A DNA stretch of 64,000 nt from Lientehia sp934351765 (GTDB taxonomy: Bacteria; Bacillota; Clostridia; Lachnospirales; Lachnospiraceae), in NCBI RefSeq assembly GCF_052118925.1, contig NZ_JBQKGG010000006.1, forward strand, positions 61,770-125,769. Reading direction: 5' to 3'. The stretch's first letter is position 1, and each line of letters starts with the position of its first letter. Below, piece after piece: positions 26,836-36,280 of this stretch. Both the position numbers and the translations under genes were made by a program. Below the pieces are notes generated by a model. That model was given only the letters and a program-made list of their open reading frames with translations. It was not told the DNA's origin and searched no databases.

Positions 26836-27773
26836 AATTTTTCCTCCTCGTGTTCCCTTAACTGTGTCGCGATCTCCCGGAGCTTCCGAAGCCTGTGGTT
26901 CACACCGGATTTTCCCACCGGCGGATCCAGGGAATCTCCCAGTTCCTTTAACGTAGCGTCCGGCTGTTCCAGACGGGCAAGGGCAATTTCCTCCAGTCCG
27001 GCAGGCAGCCTGTCAAAGCCCACCTGATCCCGGATATACAGAATATCGCTAATCTGCTCCACTGCTGCAGATACCGTTTTGTTGATATTGGCTGTCTCAC
27101 AATTCACCTTTCGGTTTACTGTTCCGCGCATTTCCTTCAGGATCCTGACATTCTCCAGATTCATAAGCGCCACATGAGCTTCCATGATCCCGAGCATATC
27201 AACGATCTGGCTTCCTTCTTTGATATAAACCACATGGTAGCGCTTCCGGAGTACCGTTTTCGCTTCCACCTCAAAGGCTGCCATCAGCTTCACCAGCTGA
27301 TCGGCCTTCGCCTGATCTGCGCATACAATTTCCAGATGATAGGACTTTTCCGGGTTACTGATGGAACCTCCGGCAAGAAATGCACCGCGGATAAACGCCC
27401 GCTTACAGCAGGAATTCTGAACCACCATGGCACTGATAAAATCCTCTCTCGGATCCTCTTCTCCTTTTTCGTTCAGGAGTTTCATCGCCCGCAGCACATG
27501 AAGCGCTGCCTCCGGATCCTGAACCTCCACCAGATGAACCTCTCCACGGACCGACACCGCAGGCGTAATTCCGAATCCACGCCGCAGAAGCGCCGCAAAT
27601 GTACTGGCAACTGCCGGATTCTCGATCCTGGCTCTGATCCCGATCCCGCCGGATCCGGTGCGGACAGACTGACCGCACATACGGAAGATTGCCGCCGCTT
27701 CCGCGATCTGACAATGCCTCGCCACTGGAATATGACGGGACAGCTCTTCCTTTACCTCTGATGAAAAAGACAT
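26832..27773 (-). CDS. whiA: DNA-binding protein WhiA
   Basis: 313 residues. It has an N-terminal WhiA_N region (SSEVKEELSRHI), a LAGLIDADG-like central fold (AFIRGAFLAGGSISNPEKSYHLEIV), and a C-terminal helix-turn-helix (TLKELGDSLDPPVGKSGVNHRLRKL). WhiA is a transcription factor of sporulation in actinomycetes; in Firmicutes it affects cell division and chromosome segregation. The start has GAGGTG upstream. It follows murB by 48 bases; the rapZ and yvcK genes that often precede whiA are absent here. Confidence 0.95.
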   Translation of the reverse strand: MSFSSEVKEELSRHIPVARHCQIAEAAAIFRMCGQSVRTGSGGIGIRARIENPAVASTFAALLRRGFGITPAVSVRGEVHLVEVQDPEAALHVLRAMKLLNEKGEEDPREDFISAMVVQNSCCKRAFIRGAFLAGGSISNPEKSYHLEIVCADQAKADQLVKLMAAFEVEAKTVLRKRYHVVYIKEGSQIVDMLGIMEAHVALMNLENVRILKEMRGTVNRKVNCETANINKTVSAAVEQISDILYIRDQVGFDRLPAGLEEIALARLEQPDATLKELGDSLDPPVGKSGVNHRLRKLREIATQLREHEEEKL

Positions 27774-27821
27774 GCATTCACCTCAAAACACTTCCAGTTA
27801 TAACATTTACCTTCTGTCTTG

Positions 27822-28748
27822 TCAACCGAAATCCCCCAGGAGCCGTACCTCCAGTTCCAGGGTCACTCCGAATTTTTCTTTTACGATCTCTTTTACCAGG
27901 CGGCATAATTCCCAGATATCCGCCGCCGTCGCACCGCCTCTGTTGACCACAAAGCCGCAGTGTTTTTCCGAAACACAGGCGCCGCCCACGGCGAATCCGC
28001 TCAGTCCTGCGTCCATGATGAGTTTTCCGGCAAAATATCCCTCCGGCCGCTTAAAGGTACTTCCGGCGCTGGGATATTCCAGAGGCTGCTTCTCCCGGCG
28101 CTTCGCTGCCAGCTCCTCCATGGTCTTTTTGATCTCAGCTTTGTCTCCCGGCTGTAAATTCAGTTCTGCGCCAAGAGCCAGATACCCTTCCTGCAGGATC
28201 GCACTGGTGCGATAGCCGAACTGCAGCTCCGTAAGAGAAAGGCGCCGTTCCTCCCCGGTTTTCGTCAAGATCGAGGCATTCTTCACCACCTGGGCCATCT
28301 CACCGCCATAAGCTCCCGCGTTCATAACCAGTGCTCCGCCCAGCGTTCCGGGAATCCCGGACGCAAATTCCAGTCCGGTAAGCCCCGCTTCCATGGCCGC
28401 CTGTGCCAGCCTTGCAAGAGTCACACCGGCTCCTGCCGTGATCGTTGTTCCCTCGATGGAAAGCTCCGCCATCGGCCGGCCGATATGAACGATCACCCCA
28501 CGATAGCCACTGTCGCTGACCAGCAGATTACTGCCGTTTCCGAGGATAAAAAACGGTATGGCTTCTTTCCTGCAAAGAGCCAGGACTGCCTTTAATTCTC
28601 TGCTGTTTTCCGGCGTTACAAAATAATCTGCCGCACCTCCCACCTGGAAGGTGGTGTGGCGTTTCATGGGTTCCTCTGTTTTTACGTTGGCAGAAGCAGC
28701 CTTCAGCCGCGCCAGAAACTCTTCTTTTTTACTCATCATCGTCCTCAT
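27822..28748 (-). CDS. murB: UDP-N-acetylenolpyruvoylglucosamine reductase MurB
   Basis: 308 residues. It has the FAD-binding motifs TTFQVGGAADYFVTP and FILGNGSNLLVSD, then GIPGTLGGALVMNAGAYGGEM, and the C-terminal catalytic stretch GAFV-like GFAVGGACVSEKHCGFVVN. It reduces enolpyruvyl-UDP-GlcNAc to UDP-MurNAc in peptidoglycan synthesis. It is the type II form without the extra loop. Three ATG codons lie close together (28748, 28739, 28736); the start is uncertain. The frame overlaps the hprK stop by about 20 bases, so coupling to HPr kinase is expected. Confidence 0.94.
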   Translation of the reverse strand: MRTMMSKKEEFLARLKAASANVKTEEPMKRHTTFQVGGAADYFVTPENSRELKAVLALCRKEAIPFFILGNGSNLLVSDSGYRGVIVHIGRPMAELSIEGTTITAGAGVTLARLAQAAMEAGLTGLEFASGIPGTLGGALVMNAGAYGGEMAQVVKNASILTKTGEERRLSLTELQFGYRTSAILQEGYLALGAELNLQPGDKAEIKKTMEELAAKRREKQPLEYPSAGSTFKRPEGYFAGKLIMDAGLSGFAVGGACVSEKHCGFVVNRGGATAADIWELCRLVKEIVKEKFGVTLELEVRLLGDFG

Positions 28749-29682
28749 CCTGTCCCTGCATCAGCTTACGCTGTACGCGGTTATAAAGCTCCTGAGCCGC
28801 ATTATAGCCCATCTTCTTCTGACGGTAGTTGACCGCCGCCGATTCTACGATCACCGCCAGGTTCCGGCCAGGACGAATGGGGATATTATGGCAGACCACC
28901 TTGTTTCCAAGGAATTCTGTATACTGTTCGTCCAGTCCCATGCGGTCATATTCTTTATCCTTATCCCAGTCCTCCAGGTTGATCACCATATCGATGTTCT
29001 GGGTGTTCTTTACGCTCTCTGCGCCGAACAGTGCCTTTACATCCAAAATTCCGATCCCTCGCAGCTCGATCATGTGACGGGTAATATCCGGTGCCGTTCC
29101 GACAAGAGTCGCATCACTGACCTTCCGGATCTCCACCACATCATCCGTTACCAGACGATGGCCACGCTTGATCAGCTCCAGAGCAGCCTCGCTCTTTCCG
29201 ATTCCGCTCTCCCCCATGATCAGAACGCCTTCGCCGAATACATCGACTAATACGCCGTGAATACTGATGGTCGGAGCCAGCTCCACCTTCAGCCAGCGTA
29301 TCACCTCTGCCATCAGATCCGAGGTTGTTTTTCCAGTGGACAGAAGCGGTACACCATACTGGACAGCAAGAGCCTTCACATCCTCATCGGGCATCAGATT
29401 CCGTGCATATACGATACAGGGAATCTTCCTCTTAAAGATCTCCTCATAAACATGAAGCTTTGCATCCTGGCACATGGAAGCTGTATACGCATATTCCACA
29501 TTTCCGATGATCTGAACTCTGTCGTTACTGAAATGATCAAAAAATCCGGCAAGCTGAAGCGCCGGGCGGTTGATCTCCGGATGGGCGATCTTGATCTTTG
29601 AATAATCAATCTCCGGTGTCAGATTTTCCAGTTTCATTTTATCGATCAGTTTTTTTAACTTTACCACTGCTGTTGTCCGCAT
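28729..29682 (-). CDS. hprK: HPr kinase/phosphorylase
   Basis: About 317 residues from ATG at 29682 (MRTTAVVKLKKLIDKM), which has GGGAGG six bases upstream; the frame is open to 29754 but that part is not family-like. The P-loop is GESGIGKSEAALEL near residue 157, and the HprK signature is EVRG-like ELRGIGILDVKALFG. It phosphorylates and dephosphorylates Ser46 of HPr and Crh, and so connects glycolytic state to catabolite repression. Its target Crh-like protein is encoded three genes downstream. The C-terminus is acidic (GQDEDDDE). Confidence 0.95.
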   Translation of the reverse strand: MRTTAVVKLKKLIDKMKLENLTPEIDYSKIKIAHPEINRPALQLAGFFDHFSNDRVQIIGNVEYAYTASMCQDAKLHVYEEIFKRKIPCIVYARNLMPDEDVKALAVQYGVPLLSTGKTTSDLMAEVIRWLKVELAPTISIHGVLVDVFGEGVLIMGESGIGKSEAALELIKRGHRLVTDDVVEIRKVSDATLVGTAPDITRHMIELRGIGILDVKALFGAESVKNTQNIDMVINLEDWDKDKEYDRMGLDEQYTEFLGNKVVCHNIPIRPGRNLAVIVESAAVNYRQKKMGYNAAQELYNRVQRKLMQGQDEDDDE

Positions 29683-29833
29683 AATACCTCCCTTTACCTG
29701 AATCTGCCTGGTTTTACCTGTTCTAATCCTAGCACAGGAGCCCCGGAATCGCAAGATAATTCGGCTCTTCCCAATTTGTTACGGAGCGGTTCTGCGAAAA
29801 TCCTGTTCCGGATCCGCTGCTCCCATCTTCTGT

Positions 29834-31711
29834 TTAGGAATTCTCCTGTGCGTTTTCCGCCGTCCGGTGCAGAAACTCCCAGACCGACCGTGCCGAAGCC
29901 CGGTTCATTTCCGGGATTCCCGCTAGTTCCTCCTCCGTGGCCTCCTTCAGTCGTTCCATGGTCCCGTAGCTTCTCATAAGAGCCTTTCTCCTGGCCGGTC
30001 CCACACCGGGAATATCCTCCAGAACCGAATGTACCTGATCCTTTCCACGCAGGCTCCGGTGATACTCAATGGCAAACCGATGGGCCTCATCCTGAATCCT
30101 GGTGATCAGACGGAAGCCCTCGCTGTGCCGGTCGATGGGCAGCTCCTCCCCATGGAAATAAAGCCCCCTTGTCCGGTGATTATCATCCTTCACCATGCCG
30201 CAGACCGGAATAGACAGTCCCAGCCGGGAAAGCACCTCCTCGGCCACAGACACCTGTCCCCTTCCGCCGTCCATCATCAGTATGTCCGGAAACCGATCGA
30301 AGCCCCGGCCTTCCCGCTGTCCCAGTCTGGCTTCCTTTCCATGCGTAAATCTTCTGGTCAGTACCTCCTCCATGGACGCATAGTCATTTGGCCCCTCCAC
30401 AGTCTTAATCCGGAATTTCCGGTAATCGGCCCGTTTGGGCTGTCCGTACTCATAGACTACCATGGATCCGACCGATTGAAACCCGCTGATATTGGAAATA
30501 TCAAAGGCCTCCATCCGCACCAGACCGGAAAGTCCCAGAAGCTCTTCCAGCTCTTTGACCGCACCGATGGTTCGTTTCTCCTCTCGTTTTATTTTTTCCC
30601 GGTCCTGCCGCAAAATAATAGTGGCATTTTTTTCCGCCATTTCCATTAAACGGGCTTTTTCGCCCTTCTGCGGAACACGGATCACCACCTTCTGGCCACG
30701 CTTGCCTGTCAGCCACCGCTCCAAGAGCTCCTGTTCCCCCTCCTCCACTTCATGCTGAAGAAGAAGCATTCCCGGAATAAACGGCGTTCCCGCATAAAAC
30801 TGCTTGATAAACTGACTCATAAGCTGCGCCGGGCCGTCTCCCTGCCCCAGCGTCAGATGGAAATTGTCCCGTCCGATGAGCTTTCCTTCCCGCATAAAAA
30901 AGATCTGAACCACCGCATCTGTGCCGTCGACTGCATACGCAATGATATCCCGATCCTCGTTGGAATCCTCCGTGATCTTCTGGCTCTGAGCGATCTTCCG
31001 GACACTGAACAGCAGATCCCGCACGCCTGCCGCTGTCTCAAAATCCATCTGCTCTGCCGCTTCATTCATCTGGTTTTCCAGCCGGTCCAGAATGGTTTCA
31101 TAGTGGCCTCCCAGGAAATCCAGTACCTGATCGATGGATTTTTTATAGTCTGCCTCGCTGATATAACCCTGACAGGGAGCATCACACTGATGGATATGGT
31201 AGTTAAGGCAGGGACGCCCCTTTCCGATATCCTCCGGCAGGCGCCGTCTGCATGTTCGAATCTTATAGAGCTTATGGATCAACCCGATGCTGTCCTTCAC
31301 CGCACCCGCACTGGTGTAAGGGCCGAAATACCGGGATTTGTCCTTTTTCATATCTCTGGAAAACAGTACCCGCGGAAAGGCTTCTCCCACCGTCACCTTG
31401 ATATAAGGATAGGTTTTGTCATCCTTCAGCATGGTATTATAACGTGGCTGATGCTCCTTGATCAGATTACATTCCAGTACAAGCGCTTCCAGCTCTGAAT
31501 CCGTTACAATATATTCAAACCGGGCGATCCGCGATACCATCTGGTTGATCTTTGCCGTCTTGTTCCGGCTGCTCTGAAAATACTGGCGCACCCGGTTTTT
31601 CAGGCTGATGGCCTTTCCCACATAGATAATCTCATCCTTTTCATCGTGCATGAGATACACACCGGGTTTTCCCGGAAGCTTTTTCAATTCCTCTTCTATA
31701 TTAAATGCCAT
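29834..31711 (-). CDS. uvrC: Excinuclease ABC subunit C
   Basis: About 625 residues from ATG at 31711 (MAFNIEEELKKLPGKPGVYL), with AGGAG upstream. The GIY-YIG nuclease has GVYLMHDEKDEIIYVGKA. A UVR motif (LENQMNEAAEQMDFETAAGVR) follows, then the RNase-H-like 5' nuclease (EAFDISNISGFQSVGSMVVY), and tandem helix-hairpin-helix at the end (LEDIPGVGPARRKALMRSYG). It makes both incisions in nucleotide excision repair. It lies upstream of hprK with about 150 bases between; its own terminator is not obvious. Confidence 0.96.
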   Translation of the reverse strand: MAFNIEEELKKLPGKPGVYLMHDEKDEIIYVGKAISLKNRVRQYFQSSRNKTAKINQMVSRIARFEYIVTDSELEALVLECNLIKEHQPRYNTMLKDDKTYPYIKVTVGEAFPRVLFSRDMKKDKSRYFGPYTSAGAVKDSIGLIHKLYKIRTCRRRLPEDIGKGRPCLNYHIHQCDAPCQGYISEADYKKSIDQVLDFLGGHYETILDRLENQMNEAAEQMDFETAAGVRDLLFSVRKIAQSQKITEDSNEDRDIIAYAVDGTDAVVQIFFMREGKLIGRDNFHLTLGQGDGPAQLMSQFIKQFYAGTPFIPGMLLLQHEVEEGEQELLERWLTGKRGQKVVIRVPQKGEKARLMEMAEKNATIILRQDREKIKREEKRTIGAVKELEELLGLSGLVRMEAFDISNISGFQSVGSMVVYEYGQPKRADYRKFRIKTVEGPNDYASMEEVLTRRFTHGKEARLGQREGRGFDRFPDILMMDGGRGQVSVAEEVLSRLGLSIPVCGMVKDDNHRTRGLYFHGEELPIDRHSEGFRLITRIQDEAHRFAIEYHRSLRGKDQVHSVLEDIPGVGPARRKALMRSYGTMERLKEATEEELAGIPEMNRASARSVWEFLHRTAENAQENS

Positions 31712-31731
31712 AGAATGCTCCTGATATGTCA

Positions 31732-31757
31732 TAAAAGGCGGCGCACCCGGCACCGCC
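31732..31757 (-). terminator. Intrinsic terminator of ftsH
   Basis: On the minus strand GGCGGTGCC pairs with GGTGCGCCGCC-type bases in a GC-rich hairpin followed by TTTTAT. It lies just before the uvrC start, so uvrC transcription must begin within or after it, or by read-through. Confidence 0.75.
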
Positions 31758-31826
31758 CTTTCCAACGCCGGTCCACCATTCTGGTATCAGCGGAGAGGCT
31801 GCTTCTCTGTGATCGTTTCTGTCCTG

Positions 31827-33893
31827 TTACTTTACTTCTGTTGGTTCAGCTCCTCTGCTTTCCGTCTCACAGCTCGATACTTCCGCATCACTGTTTTCTG
31901 AGGGAGCAGACTCGCTCTGTCTTCCTTCGGCCGGCTGGCTGTCCTGTGCTTCCGCACCGGCGTCCTCTGCGTTCTCTGCCTCGCCGTCTGCCTTCTGTCC
32001 ATTCTTGATCTCATGGAAGATCTTCATAAACTCAGCTCCGGTGATAGTCTCTTTCTTAATTAAGAACGCTGCGATTTGATCCAGAGCCTCCCGGTTCTCA
32101 GATAACAGGCGAAGTGCCTCCTTATGAGCCTCGTCCAGCATTTCCTTTACTTCTCCGTCGATATCCGCCGCTGTCACATCGGAACAGTTGAGTACGGCTC
32201 TTCCGTCCAGATATTTATTCTCGATGGATTCCAGGCCCATAAGACCAAACTTCTTCGACATGCCGTACTGGGTCACCATGGCTCTCGCCACCTGGGTTGC
32301 CCGCTCAATATCATTAGACGCACCGGTAGTCACGGTATCAAAGACCAGCTCCTCCGCCGCACGGCCGCCAAGGAACTGCACCAGCATTGCACGAAGCTCC
32401 GCTTCGGTATTTAAATACTTCTCTTCCTCCGGCACATTCATGACATAGCCAAGAGCGCCCATGGTTCTGGGCACGATGGTGATCTTCTGTACCGGCTCCG
32501 AATCCTTCTGGAGCGCACTGATCAGCGCATGGCCCACCTCATGGTAGGACACGATCCGGCGTTCCTTCTCGCTCATGATCCGGTCTTTCTTCTCCTTGCC
32601 GACCAGAACGACCTCCACGGCCTCAAACAGATCCGCCTGGCTGACTACATGACGCTTATGCTTTACCGCATTGATGGCCGCCTCATTGATCATGTTCGCC
32701 AGATCCGAACCGACAGCGCCTGAGGTTGCCAGGGCAATGGCCTCCAGATCCACCGAATCGTCCATCAGCACATCCTTTGAATGAACCTTCAGGATATTGA
32801 CACGGCCCTTGAGATCCGGCTTATCCACAATAATCCGGCGGTCCAGTCGTCCCGGACGAAGCAGCGCCTTATCCAGGATCTCAGGCCGGTTCGTTGCCGC
32901 CAGAATAAACACCCCCTTGTTGGAGTCAAAGCCATCCATCTCCGAAAGGAGCTGGTTCAGGGTCTGTTCCCGCTCATCGTTTCCGCCGCCGTAACGGGAA
33001 TCCCGGCTCTTACCGATGGCATCGATCTCATCAATGAATACGATACAGGGGGCATTTTCCTGCGCCTTTTTAAACAGGTCACGGACACGGGACGCACCGA
33101 CACCGACGAACATCTCCACAAAATCCGATCCCGACAGGGAGAAAAACGGTACCTTTGCTTCACCGGCAACTGCCTTTGCCAGCAGAGTCTTTCCGGTTCC
33201 CGGCGGGCCCACCAGAAGCGCTCCCTTGGGAAGCTTCGCACCGATGGTCGAATACCGTCCGGGATTATGAAGGAAATCCACGATCTCCTGGAGAGATTCC
33301 TTTGCCTCATCCTCTCCGGCCACATCCTTAAAGGAAACACCGGTCTCCCTCTGGACATCATACAGCTTGGCGTTGCTCTTTCCGACGCCCATAACGCCGC
33401 CCCCGCCGGAGCGCTTCATAATAAACATCAGGAATACCCATACAAGGGCGATGGGAAGCACATAGACCAAAAGAATATCCAGGAGCGTTGAATTGGCACT
33501 GGGCTTCTTTCCTTTTACCTCCACTCCATTATCCAGGAGTATCTGTGTCAGATCCGGGTCCTCCACCTTTACAGTATAATAAGACTCTGTCTGAAGATAA
33601 TAGAACGGCGAGTCTTCGGTACTCTTCACGGAATATCCGTTTTTCGGTGTGATCTGGATCTCATCCTCCCTGATCACGACAGACTCTACCTTCCCGTCCT
33701 TTACCATCTGAATAAAATCACTGTATGCCACCTCTGTCCTGGTTCCATCGGACAGGAAGCTGCTCATTATGGAAACACAAAGCAGCGTGACCACCGCTGC
33801 GATCACCAGAAGCAGAATCATCTGGTTGTTCTTTCCCGGCTTGTTTCCATTCCCGTTCCCCTTCTGGTTCCGGTTCTGGTTGGGATTATTCAT
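31827..33893 (-). CDS. ftsH: ATP-dependent zinc metalloprotease FtsH
   Basis: 688 residues. The N-terminus is Asn/Gly-rich, then a first membrane helix (ILLLVIAAVVTLLCVSI), an extracellular domain, and a second helix (LLDILLVYVLPIALVWVFLMFI). The AAA domain has GPPGTGKTLLAKAV and the second region of homology, and the protease has SYHEVGHALISAL (HExxH zinc site). The last 50 residues are an acidic Ser/Glu-rich tail unlike core FtsH. It degrades membrane proteins and short-lived regulators. AAAGGAG precedes the start. A promoter lies at 33984-34011. Confidence 0.97.
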   Translation of the reverse strand: MNNPNQNRNQKGNGNGNKPGKNNQMILLLVIAAVVTLLCVSIMSSFLSDGTRTEVAYSDFIQMVKDGKVESVVIREDEIQITPKNGYSVKSTEDSPFYYLQTESYYTVKVEDPDLTQILLDNGVEVKGKKPSANSTLLDILLVYVLPIALVWVFLMFIMKRSGGGGVMGVGKSNAKLYDVQRETGVSFKDVAGEDEAKESLQEIVDFLHNPGRYSTIGAKLPKGALLVGPPGTGKTLLAKAVAGEAKVPFFSLSGSDFVEMFVGVGASRVRDLFKKAQENAPCIVFIDEIDAIGKSRDSRYGGGNDEREQTLNQLLSEMDGFDSNKGVFILAATNRPEILDKALLRPGRLDRRIIVDKPDLKGRVNILKVHSKDVLMDDSVDLEAIALATSGAVGSDLANMINEAAINAVKHKRHVVSQADLFEAVEVVLVGKEKKDRIMSEKERRIVSYHEVGHALISALQKDSEPVQKITIVPRTMGALGYVMNVPEEEKYLNTEAELRAMLVQFLGGRAAEELVFDTVTTGASNDIERATQVARAMVTQYGMSKKFGLMGLESIENKYLDGRAVLNCSDVTAADIDGEVKEMLDEAHKEALRLLSENREALDQIAAFLIKKETITGAEFMKIFHEIKNGQKADGEAENAEDAGAEAQDSQPAEGRQSESAPSENSDAEVSSCETESRGAEPTEVK

Positions 33894-33983
33894 ACTTTTC
33901 TCCTTTATCTCATCTCTTCATCCGTTTTCCACTGTACATCCGCCGCATACCGGCAGACCTCTTCGAAAACGGCTGTCTTTACC

Positions 33984-34011
33984 ATTATAAAGCATTTCAA
34001 AAAGAAATCAA
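33984..34011 (-). promoter_or_regulatory. ftsH promoter
   Basis: On the minus strand TTGATT (34006-34011) and TATAAT (33984-33989) are 16 bases apart, about 90 bases before the start codon. A small inverted repeat GTGAA/TTCAC lies just upstream. Confidence 0.75.
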
Positions 34012-34161
34012 TATATCCCTCCGTGAAAAATTGTTCACATTTCTTAACGATTTATAAACTGAACGACATTTTCTCTTTTTGTTCCATCTCATATTCGTCA
34101 AAATTTCTTCTGAACTCAAAAAAATCACAAAAAAACTCTGGTATTCTTGTTTCCATAGTTG

Positions 34162-34167
34162 TATAAT
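34162..34167 (+). promoter_or_regulatory. Probable -10 box of pyrG
   Basis: A perfect TATAAT lies 55 bases before the pyrG start. No convincing -35 box is found at 16-18 bases, so this is only a partial promoter call. Confidence 0.5.
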
Positions 34168-34221
34168 GTCTTAGTTATTTTTTTCAACATACCGCTTCAC
34201 TATGAAAAAAGGAGGATAAGT

Positions 34222-35832
34222 ATGCCTGTAAAGTATGTGTTCGTTACCGGCGGCGTGGTATCCGGCCTTGGCAAAGGAATCACGGCGGCCTCTCTGGGAC
34301 GTCTGTTAAAGGCCAGGGGCTACAACGTCACCATGCAGAAGTTTGACCCTTATATCAACATCGACCCCGGAACCATGAACCCGATCCAGCATGGCGAGGT
34401 ATTTGTCACCGATGACGGTGCGGAGACCGATCTGGATCTCGGCCATTACGAGCGCTTCATCGACGAAAGTCTCACAAAGAATTCCAACGTGACCACCGGC
34501 AAGATCTACTGGTCGGTTCTGTCCAAAGAACGCCGCGGAGATTTCGGCGGAGGAACAGTACAGGTTATCCCCCATATCACAAATGAGATCAAAGACCGGT
34601 TTCACCGGAACTACACCACCAAGGACACGGAAATCGCCATCATTGAGGTAGGCGGTACCGTCGGTGACATCGAAAGCCAGCCGTTTCTGGAGGCGATCCG
34701 TCAGTTCCAGCATGATGTCGGTCATGAAAATGCCATTCTGATCCATGTCACTCTGATTCCCTACTTAAAGGCTTCCGGCGAGCTGAAAACAAAGCCCACC
34801 CAAGCAAGTGTCAAGGAGCTCCAGGGGATCGGCATCCAGCCCGATATCATCGTCTGCCGTTCCGAATATCCCCTGGACCAGCAGCTCCGCTCCAAGATCG
34901 CGCTGTTCTGTAACGTTCCCGCCAGCCATGTACTTCAGAACCTTGATGTGGATATTTTATATGAAGCGCCCCTCGCTATGGAACAGGAGCATCTGGCCGA
35001 GGTTGCCTGTCAGTGCCTGAAGCTGGACTGCCCGGAGCCGGATCTGTCCGAATGGAAGGCCATGATCGATGCCTGGAAGCATCCGAAGAAGAAGGTCACT
35101 GTGGCTCTTGTCGGAAAATATATCCAGCTTCATGATGCTTATATCAGCGTTGTTGAGGCCCTTCATCACGGCGGCGTTGCCAACCGTGCCGATGTGACCA
35201 TCAAATGGGTCAATTCCGAAGAAGTCAATGAATCCAACGTGTCAGAGCTTCTGGGTGATGTATCCGGAATCCTCGTTCCCGGCGGATTCGGCAGCCGCGG
35301 CATCGAAGGAAAGATCCAGGCCATCAAATATGCCCGTGAAAACAACATTCCGTTCCTGGGACTCTGCCTCGGCATGCAGCTTGCCATCGTGGAATTTGCC
35401 CGTGATGTGGTCGGCTACGGCGATGCACACAGCGTAGAGCTGGATCCTCAGACGGCGCACCCCGTGATCCATCTGATGCCCGATCAGAACGGTGTCGAGG
35501 ACATCGGCGGAACCCTGCGGCTCGGCTCCTACCCCTGCGTTCTGGACAAGACCACAAAGGCCTATGAGCTTTATGGTACCGAACTGATCCATGAGCGCCA
35601 CCGTCACCGCTACGAGGTCAACAACGACTTCCGTAAAGTCATGGTGGAAAAGGGCCTGACTCTCTCCGGCATCTCCCCTGACGGACGGATCGTTGAGATG
35701 ATCGAGCTAAAGAGCCATCCCTGGTTCATTGCCACCCAGGCACACCCGGAATTCAAGTCCCGTCCCAACCGTCCCCATCCGCTGTTCCGCGGATTCGTGG
35801 CTGCAGCCCTGGAATACAGCGAAGCCCATTAA
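34222..35832 (+). CDS. pyrG: CTP synthase
   Basis: About 536 residues from ATG at 34222 (MPVKYVFVTGGVVSGLGKGI), with AAAGGAGG upstream; the frame is open to 34159 but the family start is here. The synthetase domain has GGVVSGLGKGITAASLG and EVGGTVGDIESQPFLEA. The C-terminal glutamine amidotransferase has GLCLGMQLA, with the nucleophilic Cys, and TQAHPEFKSRPNRP. It makes CTP from UTP, ATP and glutamine. It is divergent from ftsH. No GGGC-type initial transcribed region for reiterative control is evident. Confidence 0.97.
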   Translation: MPVKYVFVTGGVVSGLGKGITAASLGRLLKARGYNVTMQKFDPYINIDPGTMNPIQHGEVFVTDDGAETDLDLGHYERFIDESLTKNSNVTTGKIYWSVLSKERRGDFGGGTVQVIPHITNEIKDRFHRNYTTKDTEIAIIEVGGTVGDIESQPFLEAIRQFQHDVGHENAILIHVTLIPYLKASGELKTKPTQASVKELQGIGIQPDIIVCRSEYPLDQQLRSKIALFCNVPASHVLQNLDVDILYEAPLAMEQEHLAEVACQCLKLDCPEPDLSEWKAMIDAWKHPKKKVTVALVGKYIQLHDAYISVVEALHHGGVANRADVTIKWVNSEEVNESNVSELLGDVSGILVPGGFGSRGIEGKIQAIKYARENNIPFLGLCLGMQLAIVEFARDVVGYGDAHSVELDPQTAHPVIHLMPDQNGVEDIGGTLRLGSYPCVLDKTTKAYELYGTELIHERHRHRYEVNNDFRKVMVEKGLTLSGISPDGRIVEMIELKSHPWFIATQAHPEFKSRPNRPHPLFRGFVAAALEYSEAH

Positions 35833-35848
35833 TTTCTCCGTATCCTCC

Positions 35849-35885
35849 ATGCCCTGGTCTCTTTTCCGGACCGGGGCATTTTGTC
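35849..35885 (+). terminator. pyrG terminator
   Basis: ATGCCCTGGTC pairs with GACCGGGGCAT (one wobble), followed by TTTTG. It lies 17 bases past the stop codon. Confidence 0.88.
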
Positions 35886-35922
35886 TGGTATTTTACCTGC
35901 TTTCTTTTTTATCATTTTCCCC

Positions 35923-35950
35923 TTGCTTTTTTTATTTTTTCTGTTATAAT
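35923..35950 (+). promoter_or_regulatory. Promoter of the T-box-tyrS unit
   Basis: TTGCTT (35923-35928) and TATAAT (35945-35950) are separated by 16 bases, mostly a T-run. Confidence 0.7.
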
Positions 35951-35957
35951 CCAGTTA

Positions 35958-36246
35958 GTGTTATAACAAAACGCTGTGATGAGAAGAAGTAAGACGGTTT
36001 CCCCGCTTTCCAGAGAGTTCCCGGTCGGTGAAAGGGTACAGGCGGTTCCGTTCTGAATACATCTCGGAGCTGTCCGCCCCAACAGGAATCTCAGTAAGGC
36101 TGACCGGATGCGCCCGTTACTGCGCAGAGGAATGCTTGTCCGATCCGGATAAAAGTTCCCGATGAGGAGCTGTCTGCGAAGGCAGTTCAAAAAGAGGTGG
36201 TACCGCGAAACTTTTGCCCTCTGTCCATGGGACAGAGGGTATTTTT
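35958..36246 (+). ncRNA. T-box riboswitch leader, tyrosine-specific
   Basis: The region has the T-box order: a stem I with AGAGAG at its 5' side, the specifier in the context CTGAA-TAC-ATC (TAC at 36058-36060, a Tyr codon followed by a purine), then the conserved T-box AGGTGGTACCGCG (36195-36207). An intrinsic terminator CCCTCTGTCC-N3-GGACAGAGGG (36217-36239) and T-run end it. Uncharged tRNA-Tyr should pair with the T-box and form the antiterminator, which allows tyrS expression. The match between specifier and downstream gene supports the call. Confidence 0.94.
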
Positions 36247-36280
36247 ATTTCACTATGTTTTCTGAGAAAGGATTATCATT

